Both the position numbers and the translations under genes were made by a program. Source: Flectonema sp. DT1601 (lineage: Eukaryota; Euglenozoa; Diplonemea; Diplonemida; Diplonemidae). From it: a stretch of DNA of 64,000 bases. The stretch covers positions 248,001-312,000 of the forward strand of contig OZ025866.1 of NCBI GenBank assembly GCA_964019425.1, read 5' to 3'. The notes beneath the pieces are model-generated. The model saw only the letters and a list, made by a program, of their open reading frames with translations. It was not told where the DNA came from and searched no databases. Shown here one piece after another: positions 11,101 to 19,670 of the stretch (the first letter of the stretch is position 1; every line of letters starts with the position of its first letter).

Positions 11101-11245
11101 TGCAGTGGGGTTGTCAGCGGCTACGTCTGAGTTGGTGTCTCCAACGTTGAAGCCAATGCAGCCTGAAGCTCATGTTTATGGAGTAACGTCACCTATTCCT
11201 ATTAAAGGAGATAGTGGATTGATCTTGATTCTGAAACACAAGTAA
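8147..11245 (+). CDS. Secreted GH123-like multidomain protein
   Basis: 1032 residues from the A-rich-context ATG at 8147; in-frame codons upstream contain no ATG. A hydrophobic N-terminus (SLLTILTAGTLASA) predicts secretion. The middle (about residues 235-345: PGEMFTFQIAALNV... SGTYQGNVTV) resembles the N-terminal beta domain of glycoside hydrolase family 123-type proteins. The C-terminal half (about 630-1000) looks like a TIM-barrel hydrolase with DGIYLDEIAYDR near residue 790, where D and E are candidate catalytic acids, and ends in a beta-sandwich-like domain. The substrate is unknown; GH123 founders act on N-acetylgalactosaminides, but this is a distant match. It has no introns and several N-glycosylation sequons. 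A T-tract ending in CCAG (8122) precedes the ATG by 24 nt. Confidence 0.6.
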   Translation: MSLLTILTAGTLASAGWPNVFPTESSGWVGSVGNHRYAVEVTNTYSDSAVVHLPWRRRDGDGYNSTEIIVSSGKDHTETTYCTVLNDNNEINSSIAFSTNTGPGTYYIYYLPFTTCGYAGGGCTASGSAVYVKRKSCTKSPWWQGSLPEATVIKYEARSDFHSFSEYERAVSQVEAATFQQKCSKTGQSFVLVTESKYNKIILRSIPEPWLGRPCDSLGRLEEGAQPGEMFTFQIAALNVDVKPVGIQRISFTELAGASGIIPSSNWFSLSTNGTDYWGRKQIMHPSVSQMEVLPLWVGVNISKTVQSGTYQGNVTVIDTNGVSQSVQLVLTIAGPVLENNGDDDYWRGTRLAWFDSTSGFDSSPPPPFTPLSATNITANGMTLQMLSKHVSVNKAGLLSQATIFNDEAQSRAAFYTQAASVFATDMQFAVTDKVGGVRKYDYVFKSEANTGMISNWTSVSTNSEMSISASGDATGYFDFVVKFTSSKSSETSFDLIVPFDLTNAVFSIGLGKEGGFFNETHSGAKWKWDGVNGNNGAWLGSTAAGARVFLKGDDDLWQAAVPFDGRSTPPTPTSWSNNGNGGISILPSATLVATSGYRNVQVGEVLTFRFSVMLTPTRPLNLPKHFENRYAQLDMPEDYASLAKDGATVVNMHQGNQVNPWINYPYLTNSLMNDTASEVHSHGMKFKVYDTMRELSNHATEIFAMRAFGGTFVYSGSKPVNSGSSWLQEHLYDEYEVAWATTLSTPKPIDGYLPYPIEQDDAVKVKALSRWNNYYVQGLYQITRDYSCDGIYLDEIAYDRITMMRAKKALGPDSLIDHHSDCGAFTPSPAMNYMELYPFIDSLWYGEGFKYDTATPDYWLAEISGVPFGLNSDMLRYTGMTPFPYRGMLVASANRWQCGFGQPVGSCPFDPRDIWSLWKSFDITSSIMFGWWLSYENPSFTSPVVASSQHLKITSYIKKGSETLIVIASFTNSMVSCTLAIDWDAVGLSAATSELVSPTLKPMQPEAHVYGVTSPIPIKGDSGLILILKHK

Positions 11246-12177
11246 ATCTTTCGGGTGTAGCTTGTTGTGAGTGAAGGAAAACAACAACAACAACAACAAC
11301 CCGTGTAACTCAATTAATGATTATTATTCTTTTCTCTCTTTTTATTTTCCCTTTTTCCGATATTTAGCAAACGTATTTCCTTTTTTTTTTTTTTTCAAAT
11401 CTTATTTTGTTTCCTTCCTCTGATACTTCTCTGGGAGAAAATAAAAAAAAAAACCTAAGTAAGACAACAGTTAGATTGAAAGTAGTATAAGATTAAGGCT
11501 CCTGAAACTACATATTCTATTACCCTTTTTGATGTTAGGAAACTGCAGAAATGAATACTTTTCTTATTCTCACTTTTCTGTTCTAAAATTAATGATACTA
11601 ACTGTCAACGACAGGTTTTCAGTTTTTCATTCTCTTCCCACCTGCTGGATTTTGTGGTGCGGCTGCCCACCATCGCCAAGCGTGCCCAGCTCCTGGCGTC
11701 TGTCTTACTGCTTGCTTGCTTTGACGGTGCTAATTGATATCGAAGTAAAGGTATTTTATGATATTCTTGTTTTTTTTTTATTCGTTCTTTTCAATAAACA
11801 CTTCTGTTGTTTGGTGGGCTGTGAAAGATTTTTTTTTTTTTTTTTTTTTTTTTTGAATTTCTCTCTTATCCAAAAAAAAATATGTGAGAAAGAGGAAGAA
11901 TAAAGAAAAATGAAAATAAATAAAATCACCTGATAAGACCTTGTGAACGACCCGATGTTTACTAATTTCAAGCCTTGAATAGGATTAGTATGAGTAACGT
12001 CATTTTTGAAAATGTGTATTGCAAATAATAACACCAAAGTATCTTCCATCGGGTGGTGACACACCCGACGGCTAGTTTTTTACTGTTTCTTGATTCACTC
12101 TTGAATACGGTTTTTGCAATTACTTATACAATACTATACCAAGCCTTCTTCTTTTTTTTTTTTTTTTTTTTTTTTTT
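11246..12177. other. Intergenic; a coding-like island at 11608-11739
   Basis: Contains a (CAA)n run near 11282-11300 and several T tracts. At 11608-11739 a GC-richer + frame reads HLLDFVVRLPTIAKRAQLL... and ends at TGA. It is preceded by a possible acceptor (CGACAG), and may be a stray exon or gene fragment. A 31-bp sequence (11571-11601, ending GATACTAAC) recurs exactly at 19532-19562. Confidence 0.4.
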
Positions 12178-12307
12178 TGCACCGATGAAGTCAGAGAAGA
12201 AAACTTATTCAGATTAAGAGCCGTTTTATTTATTTTATGTTCAAAATATTATCTATTTTTCCATGTGTCGTCAATAATACTGTCTGTGATCAACAAAAAA
12301 AATATAT
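12178..12307. repeat. Older dispersed repeat, left part; interrupted by the transposon
   Basis: GCACCGATGAAGTC... CAGATTAAGAGCCGT matches 26917-26990, and the sequence resuming at 14116 (CAAGGCTTTATCTGAATTGGGT) matches 27016-27035. The copy near 27 kb therefore shows the uninterrupted state, and the transposon at 12308-14115 entered this one later. Confidence 0.65.
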
Positions 12308-14115
12308 ATATGAGAACGTGCCAAAAGTAGGGTACAATTTTGGGCCACAGGTATCTGACGGTCCCTAAGTGTGAATCCGACCACTTTTCACAAGATATTC
12401 TATACTCAAAAAATGCAATTCCGTGTCTGGGAAGTGATTTTACTCACCGCTAGTTTCAAAATTCCACATTTTCCCTAAGAGCTTACCTGTAGTATAAGGA
12501 GAATGGTAGTGATACTAAGTTCGACCAGGTGCTTAATAGGCAGTACTGATAATGCAATGATGTGCTTTCTTTTTTATAAAAATCATTGATTTTGCTGAAG
12601 TTCTTAATTGCTACACGACTGGGAGTGCTGGAAGTACTGCTACTAGCACAGATACTACTGATACTGGTACACATACTGTCACTACTGGTAATGATGCTAC
12701 TGGTGCTGCTTTCAAATTCTGATCTAGGGCAGTTGCGCAAGTCGTGGTCAACCCCACCGCACCCCTTACACTGACGCTGCTTTCTTTTCCTTTTGGGTAT
12801 CTGTGTCCCTTTTCCCCCAAGCAACTGTATTTCCCCTGCTCGTAGAAATGGCTGTTGCCTTCCTGCGGAACCTGTGGCAATGTACCCTTTTCCTTGTAGT
12901 CTAGGGCGATCACCAGACTGTCACCTGGGTCTTGTGTTTTTTCAGCTTAAATCGCGTTCTGGCGTCGGAATTCCTCAGTGTGAAGATCAATCTGTACGAG
13001 TTGCTGAATGTATTCTGCAGCCTGAAGTTTAATATTTTGGGGTACACTTCCAGGAGAATTGAGCATGCACTGGAGAATAAGACCACTTGAGCGAGAGACA
13101 TTTCAGACACTCATCGAGTAACCGGACTTCCCTTTAGCACTTTTAAGGAGCTTCCCCAGTTTCTTCCTGATTGACTGGCCTGCCAGGCAGTAGTTACAAA
13201 CATCAGTTCGGCGGGCCAGTTTGCGGAATTCTTCTTTTCTCATCCTACGAAAGGTTGTCATTGAAATCTTATCTCTGAGAGAGCTGCTCTCATAGATGCT
13301 CCGGAAAGTTGGCAAGACATTCTGGATGGTGACGGTTGAGTCTCGCACCTTCGACAGCCTCTTCAGTGTGATAGAGGTTTCCGCCGATGCTGCCCTGTGC
13401 TCGCTGTCGACAACTTCTGCCATCTCCTCATTGGTTTTTTCTTGGCCGTCCTAGCATCTGAGCCTCACTGTTTCTCTCATCCCATGCCTTCCTTCCGATT
13501 TTAATAACGGCTTCTGCAAAGTGTTAAAACTTCCACCCATTGCTGTCAAGTGTTTTAAAAACTCTCCTCCTCTTTCCAACTTCTAAACTACTTATCATCT
13601 CACCTACACAAGGGGGAGCAACACATTTCCACAGACTTGATATGCCAATAACATCCCTGAGCATGCTGTCAACATCGCCTCCTGAAAGGCACTCAAGCAG
13701 CTGTTTCGCTAATGTCACCCGTCTCTTTGTCGACCCACTAGCACTGTTTCGCTCCCCCTATTGCAGCTGCTCACCCATTTCTGTCATTAGCTCTTTGAAC
13801 CGCGAGATAACAACTTTTTCTTGCATGTTTCTGGATGTTGTAGGAATTTAACTGGTTTCAGATAAATAAACGACATGATTTAAAAAGCAGCAAAAATGGT
13901 TCATACAGGACAAAGGCCTGTTAGCCTACAAAGAGGGGTCTTTAGTGAAGGAAATATGGAATTTTGAAACTAGCGGTGAGTAAAATCACTTCCCAGACAC
14001 GGAATTGCATTTTTTGAGTATAAAATATCTTGTGAAAAGTGGTCGGATTCACACTTAGGGACTGTCAGATACCCGTGGCCCAAAATTGTACCCTACTTTT
14101 GGCATCCTCTCATAT
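12308..14115 (-). mobile_element. DNA transposon remnant with ~170-bp terminal inverted repeats
   Basis: 12308-12475 and 13946-14115 are near-perfect inverted repeats (ATATGAGA, then GCCAAAAGTAGGGTACAATT, inner GAAACTAGCGGTGAGTAAAA). Inside, minus-strand frames carry transposase-like fragments: 13524-13851 (AKQLLECLSGGDVDSMLRD), 13103-13423 (MTTFRRMRKEEF and DVCNYC) and 12483-12824, a knuckle CKGCGGVDHDLRNCP followed by a Ser-rich tail. The pieces are in different frames with stops between, so it is not autonomous. I cannot name the superfamily; a zinc-knuckle C-terminus occurs in several eukaryotic DDE families. The target duplication is ambiguous because the site is an AT repeat. Confidence 0.75.
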
Positions 14116-14134
14116 CAAGGCTTTATCTGAATTG

Positions 14135-14172
<38 letters not shown>

Positions 14173-14421
14173 AATTTCCCTAACTGTTTGACTTCGCAAA
14201 CACAACTTTTAGTATTGTCATCTTGTTTACATTTCGTGAAGCTAATTATTTCTGATGTTGTTTATAAGAAGTGACTCCCCCTCTCTTTTTTTTTTTAAAT
14301 TTCTCAGAAATATTGCTTTGCTGAAGTGTTCTGTCTCGTCGTTGTTGCTCGCAGCTTCACAACGTTTGACTTCCTCTCTTTTCTGTTATTGATTTTTTCT
14401 TTTTTTTTTTAAACTGGTGTG

Positions 14422-14453
<32 letters not shown>

Positions 14454-14771
14454 GTTTATTTTTTTGTGTAATTCGAAATCTTAAATACTTTTTTTTTCCC
14501 TCTGTTGGGAAATCAAAAACAGGTGTTCTGTTTCTCGCCGTTACTGAACATCGAAATGATTTTTTTTTTTTAACTTTACTGATTAATTACTTTATAATTA
14601 CAACCAAGGATATAGTCTCGATTATATTAATGAGGGAACATGTAGACAGTCAGCGATCGTTTTGACTAATGTCGTGTTATTATTATTATTGTTGTTGTGA
14701 GGGGTTGTGAGGGTTTCAATTCACATTCTTCAGTTCCATTACTCATATCCAACAACCTCAAATAAAAAAAA
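14116..14771. other. Intergenic, homopolymer-rich; upstream of NTF2-like copy 1
   Basis: T and A tracts of up to ~30. From about 14670 to the ATG (TTATTATTATTGTTGTTG... CATATCCAACAACCTC) the sequence repeats at 17378-17473 before copy 3, so the duplicated unit includes the 5' untranslated region. Confidence 0.6.
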
Positions 14772-15131
14772 ATGTCTGACGCTGCCGAACTCGCCAAGAC
14801 CTTCGTAGGATTGAGACGTGAGAGAAACAATGCTGAGGCTGCTAAACTTGTGATCGATGACATTGAGTGGATCACTCCTTCAATGACTGGTCCAACTACC
14901 ACAAAGGGAAAGGCAAAGGTGACAACCTTCTGGGAAGGTCAGGACAAAGATCTTCCAAAGGTGTTGGAGATCAGTGAGTTTACTACTGAGGGAGAGGAGG
15001 AAGGTTCTGCCTCAAGACTGATGACCATTGAGAAGAAGATCATGTTTAAGACCATGCAGATTAAGTTAAAGCAGACAAAGACTTTCAACGCTGATGGTAT
15101 GCTCGTAAAGAGTGAGACCAAGAGAATGTAG
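14772..15131 (+). CDS. NTF2/SnoaL-like small protein, copy 1
   Basis: 119 residues, starting MSDAAELAKTFVGLRRERN from an ATG in a poly-A context. The pattern of a helical start, then (D)IEWITPSMTGPTTTKGKAKV, an F-W pair and alternating beta strands fits the SnoaL/NTF2-like cone fold, used by many small enzymes and binding proteins. No catalytic residue set can be assigned. It lacks a signal peptide and is probably cytosolic. It differs from copy 3 only at the last residue (M against L). The sequence is identical to copy 3 through the 5' flank and the CDS, then diverges at once after the stop. Confidence 0.7.
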   Translation: MSDAAELAKTFVGLRRERNNAEAAKLVIDDIEWITPSMTGPTTTKGKAKVTTFWEGQDKDLPKVLEISEFTTEGEEEGSASRLMTIEKKIMFKTMQIKLKQTKTFNADGMLVKSETKRM

Positions 15132-15634
15132 ACGACGTTCTCTTTTTATTACAAAAAAAAAACTATTATTATATTTTATAAAAAAAAAGAAATGAAAAGG
15201 AAAAAAGAGAAAATTGCAAGTAGCAAAGAAAAAAAAAAAAAAAACTGTCAGGAAAAACTGACAGCTCCGTGTGGCCTTTAAGTGTTAAAATGTCTATTTG
15301 CACCACCCTTATTTCCTCCCTATGTTTACTTTTATTGTTTTGCCGTGTGTCGTATGGGGAGTTATACTTGTCGAAGCCACTGATGACTGTGGTGCATCAC
15401 ACTGCTTGAATAGCTACTAACTAAGAAAAAAAAAAAAAAAAAGTCTCGGAAATAAAAGACATGTCTGTCCCCCAATGGCAGCTATCTTCTACGGCAATGG
15501 TATTGGGACACAAATTTAGTAGAGAAAAAAAAAAAAAAAAATAAAAAAAGTAAACTTGCTTTTTTTTTTTTTTTTTTTGGTTGCAATAATTGCAGTCGCT
15601 GTGTGTGTGTTGTTGTTTTTTTTTCTTTTTTTCT

Positions 15635-15668
<34 letters not shown>

Positions 15669-15949
15669 CTTTTTTTCACTTTGGATTGAAGACATGGTAA
15701 CTTACCCATCACGTTCTCACAGTAACTAAAATAGTTTTCAGTTGGAAGAAAATTGACATAAATGTATTGTATTTGTTTTGACAAACCAGCCCAGCAATAA
15801 AAAAAGAATTGGCTTTCACTTCAACTATACAGAAAATAATGATATAACACTGTGTGATTTTTTGTTTGTGCACGAAACCGGAAAAAAAAAACAAAACCAT
15901 TCTGTTAAAACAGTTATTTCATACTACCAAACCTTTTTTAAAAAAAAAA
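15132..15949. other. Intergenic, homopolymer-rich
   Basis: Contains A, T and GT tracts and AAAACTGTCAGGAAAAACTGACAG, a small inverted repeat (CTGTCAGGAAAAACTGACAG at 15245-15264) that could act as a hairpin behind copy 1. No gene seen. Confidence 0.5.
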
Positions 15950-16309
15950 ATGTCCAACGCTGCCGAACTTGCTATGGCTTTTACCGTTTTAAGATTGGAG
16001 AGGAGAAACGCGGATGCCGCAAAACTGATGACGAGCGACGTTGAGTGGATCACTCCTTCTATGACTGGTCCAACTACCACAAAAGGAAGAGATAATGTTC
16101 TTGCTTTTTGGGAAAAACAAGATAAAGACCTTCCTAAAGTTTTAGACATTTCTCGTTTTACAATCGAAGGAGAGAAGCCAGGCTGCACTTCAAGACTGAT
16201 GACTATCGAGAAGAAGATCATGTTTAAGACCATGAAGCTTAAGTTAAAGCAGACAAAGACTTTCAACGCTGATGGTATGCTCGTAAAGAGTGAGACCAAG
16301 AGACAATAA
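15950..16309 (+). CDS. NTF2/SnoaL-like small protein, copy 2 (divergent 5' half)
   Basis: 119 residues, starting MSNAAELAMAFTVLRLERRN; ATG 15950 follows a poly-A run. Same length and fold as copies 1 and 3. The N-terminal two thirds differ at many synonymous and replacement sites, whereas the last ~115 nt before the stop are nearly identical to the other copies and the final ~65 nt of shared coding sequence are exact. That mosaic indicates gene conversion. The function is unknown, as for the other copies. Confidence 0.7.
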   Translation: MSNAAELAMAFTVLRLERRNADAAKLMTSDVEWITPSMTGPTTTKGRDNVLAFWEKQDKDLPKVLDISRFTIEGEKPGCTSRLMTIEKKIMFKTMKLKLKQTKTFNADGMLVKSETKRQ

Positions 16310-17377
16310 AAACCTGATTATTTTCCTTCTAACTTATGATAAAATTTATAAAAAAAAAAAAATTTATCACTGAGATCGAGAAGATTTATTCTTCTTGTTG
16401 GTGATCTTTTTTTTTTTTTTTTTTTTTTTTTTTCTTTCCTGGAGATACATCTCTGGGGACTTACTTCCACTTTTTTTTTGTGTTGATCTTTATTTCTGGT
16501 TGGAAAATAAAGTGACCAACTGACTGTTAACGTTGGTTCACCTCCTAAAGAAATTTGTTCTTTCACTAATATATTTTCTTTTTTCTTTTTCCTGTTCAAA
16601 TGTCTGAGTGATGCGTCTGCTTAATTTCAAAAAAAAAAAAAAGATAATTTTATTTCCTCTCCTTTTTTTTTTAAAATTTAAATTTTTTTTTTTCTCACAG
16701 AAAAACTCCCTTTTCATGGTATGCTTATTTTTTACTTTTTTTTTTTTTTTTCATATTATCAAAAATTTCATTTCTTGATTGTTAAACGACGAGAAAATGA
16801 AATATAAATAAATAAATAAATAAGTACCCAAAATTAGGAGGACTTTTCTTTGTGTTTAAGTCAGTCGAGCCGTTTTTTTGCACAACATTCCCAAAAAAAA
16901 AAAAAAAAAAAAAACATAATCACCATTGATGACGTGCAGATGAAAAAAGATAAAATAATTGTTTGTTGTTATTGTGGTGATTTTGGGATGTATGTAAAAC
17001 GTATCTCGAAAGAAAAAATAAAAAAAAAAATCAGCTGTACAGTTGAAAAATTCTTGATCCTTTTCTTTTCCCCCCTCTTCTTTTCACTTTACTGCAACAA
17101 ATCTCTCTTTTTTTTTATATATTGCAAAGCAGTATTTGTGTTTTTAAAAAAAAAAAAAAAAAAATGAAAATCGGGTGATCGTTGTTTTTCTATTATTATT
17201 ATCTTTGTTTCTTAATACCAGCAGTAGGATGACATCATCATTGGCTTAAGTAGCGAGTACATCATCAGAGCATTATTAGTACAATAGCAATCTGGTTGAG
17301 GAAGCTGTTATTGATATCTAATCAAAATACCTCTTCTTCATTTGTTATATTGATCGGTTGTCGTTTTGACTGACAGT
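16310..17377. other. Intergenic, homopolymer-rich
   Basis: Long T and A tracts, and a (TAAA)n run at about 16805-16822. No gene seen. Copy-3 upstream homology begins at about 17378. Confidence 0.5.
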
Positions 17378-17473
17378 TGTCGTGTTATTATTATTATTGT
17401 TGTTGTTGTGAGGGTTTCAATTCACATTCTTCAGTTCCATTACTCATATCCAACAACCTCAAATAAAAAAAAA

Positions 17474-17833
17474 ATGTCTGACGCTGCCGAACTCGCCAAG
17501 ACCTTCGTAGGATTGAGACGTGAGAGAAACAATGCTGAGGCTGCTAAACTTGTGATCGATGACATTGAGTGGATCACTCCTTCAATGACTGGTCCAACTA
17601 CCACAAAGGGAAAGGCAAAGGTGACAACCTTCTGGGAAGGTCAGGACAAAGATCTTCCAAAGGTGTTGGAGATCAGTGAGTTTACTACTGAGGGAGAGGA
17701 GGAAGGTTCTGCCTCAAGACTGATGACCATTGAGAAGAAGATCATGTTTAAGACCATGCAGATTAAGTTAAAGCAGACAAAGACTTTCAACGCTGATGGT
17801 ATGCTCGTAAAGAGTGAGACCAAGAGACTCTAA
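17474..17833 (+). CDS. NTF2/SnoaL-like small protein, copy 3
   Basis: 119 residues, identical to copy 1 except the last residue (L). The 5' flank from about 17378 is also nearly identical to that of copy 1. The ORF can be read further upstream, but the poly-A-context ATG at 17474 matches the start of the other copies. A recent duplication or conversion with copy 1 skipped over copy 2. Likely cytosolic; role unknown. Confidence 0.7.
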   Translation: MSDAAELAKTFVGLRRERNNAEAAKLVIDDIEWITPSMTGPTTTKGKAKVTTFWEGQDKDLPKVLEISEFTTEGEEEGSASRLMTIEKKIMFKTMQIKLKQTKTFNADGMLVKSETKRL

Positions 17834-18279
17834 TTTCCCTTCTATTTATGAGATGAATATTTCTTCCTTAATTCAAACAAGTAACGACACTACGTAAACC
17901 TGATGTGATGTGGTTTACGATCTTTTTAAAAATGTCGATTCACTTGCTTTGCCTGTGTTAAAAAAAAGTTTACCATCGTACCCGCGTGCATGCTTTTTCC
18001 TTGTGTGGTGTACTTCGCCCAACAAAAAAAAAAAGATGGATTCCCTGTGTGTTTTGTCTTTTTGTGTTTTTCCCTCCTTTTTTTTGTTTCCCTCTCGCCT
18101 AGAGGGGAAAAAAAAAAAAATAGAGGAAAAAAAATGAGAGTTTTTATAAGGTAATTTGTTTTACAATTTTTTTTTTTTTTTTTTTTTGCAGGCAATCCCC
18201 TGATTAAGAAAAAATGACGGAGTCTTTTAAGAATTATATTATGTTTTTAAGGTAAAAAGTTGCTGTCGTCACGATTTCC

Positions 18280-18320
<41 letters not shown>

Positions 18321-18372
18321 CATTATTAATTTCTCATCGCACACTATAGAGAGGTAGGTTTTAGGTGAGAAC
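17834..18372. other. Intergenic with a strong acceptor-like site
   Basis: Homopolymer-rich. A T21-type tract ending TTTGCAG (18190) lies 183 nt before the next ATG and could receive a spliced leader or end a 5' UTR intron. Confidence 0.4.
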
Positions 18373-19053
18373 ATGAAATCGTCTCGTACATATCTCCACA
18401 CACTCGGTGGAGGCATTGCTGGGTTGGTGATGGTCTGGATGCTTGGCAGCGGACTTTCAGAAATTTCAAAAAATATTATATTCAGCATCGCATTTGGTTC
18501 ACTTTTATCGATACTATCACTAGTATTAGCATGGAGAGTCTTCAGCTCGCCAATCGAACCAAGGACGAGGTGTATTGTCTTGGTTGGGAGTGCTACTGTA
18601 TTGTGCTCGGGAGTTGCTTCAGTTATCTTAAACGAGAAAATAGTTCCGAATTTGTCTCTTGTTGCAAAGGTTCCGTTGTATGTTGTCGTTGCAATTAGTT
18701 TCTCTTTTTCATGTGTTTACTTCCTTATGGATCTTATCTTGATGGGAGTCTTCAGCTGCATTTATTCCAATGACAGTGAATCTGAGGGAATTACTTCGTA
18801 TTATCAAGTCTTTACAGCCACTGCTGGTAGCTGTTTTGTTGGAGCATTTTACGGATTGCTGTATGGTATTTTCGATGTTGAAGATGGTGCTCACAAACTG
18901 TTTAGTTTCATAGGACTTGGTGTCGGTTTCATTTCTGGATGTGTTATTTGCTATTTAAATATAACTCACTCAGAAAGTGAGGATAATGGTTGGGCTTCAA
19001 TAAATAATCCTACACCGGGATTCGAAGATGATGATGATTTGAGTCAATTATAA
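18373..19053 (+). CDS. Six-span membrane protein of unknown family
   Basis: 226 residues. Hydrophobic segments lie at about 9-27, 34-55, 66-87, 99-130 (long), 146-168 and 176-196. The C-terminus is acidic (GFEDDDDLSQL), and charged loops are short. No signal peptide cleavage site is obvious, and the first span may act as an anchor. Gly-rich spans five and six (GLLYGIF, GLGVGFISG) suggest tight helix packing. I do not recognise a transporter signature. The start at 18373 is the first ATG after the T tract at 18283-18320 and leads straight into the first span. Confidence 0.6.
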   Translation: MKSSRTYLHTLGGGIAGLVMVWMLGSGLSEISKNIIFSIAFGSLLSILSLVLAWRVFSSPIEPRTRCIVLVGSATVLCSGVASVILNEKIVPNLSLVAKVPLYVVVAISFSFSCVYFLMDLILMGVFSCIYSNDSESEGITSYYQVFTATAGSCFVGAFYGLLYGIFDVEDGAHKLFSFIGLGVGFISGCVICYLNITHSESEDNGWASINNPTPGFEDDDDLSQL

Positions 19054-19658
19054 GAAAAAAAAAAAAATAGGAAAAAAAACAAAAAAACAAAAACAAAGAA
19101 AAGAAGGTAAAAAAAAAAAACTGACTGTCCTCCCAAAGGGACTTGTGGTCAGCTATGAAGCTGTTGTAAAAAAACTAACATAATTTTTTTTTTTTTTTCT
19201 TCCCTCCTCTGCTAGCTACCGTTAAAAAAGTGAACCACTTTTTTTTTTTTTTAAAAAAGAAACCTGAAGAAAGAAGTCTTTCAACGTTCTGGTCAGTCTT
19301 ACTTACATTCAATTTAAATATGGACACCGTTAACGATAAATAATTAATTATTGTTTTTTTTTTTTTTTTTTCATAACAGAAAAAATACTATTCACATGAT
19401 CCTCTCAGGGATTAGGTTCGACATAAAGTCGTAGTATTTGGGGACTCACAGATGGTTAACCGTTCCACCCTGTTGTGTGTATCTAACCGGTACTCGATGG
19501 TATGTCGGACTCGCTAACTAACTAACATGAACTTTTCTGTTCTAAAATTAATGATACTAACATGAGAATGTTATTGAAATTTTTTTTAAAATTCAAGTAA
19601 ATAACTTACCCCTTCAACAAGCTTCTACAACAAAAAAAAAAAAACTAAAAAAAAAACA
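19054..19658. other. Intergenic
   Basis: A/T tracts; the second copy of a 31-bp repeat (19532-19562, ACTTTTCTGTTC... GATACTAAC); and a more balanced stretch at 19390-19520 with no gene that I can recognise. Confidence 0.45.
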
Positions 19659-19670
19659 ATGACAATATAA
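19659..19670 (+). promoter_or_regulatory. Three-codon uORF overlapping the next start (TAATG)
   Basis: ATG ACA ATA TAA at 19659-19670. Its stop shares an A with the ATG at 19670 (TAATG). A ribosome finishing this uORF would stop on the main start, an arrangement known for termination-reinitiation. Confidence 0.4.
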
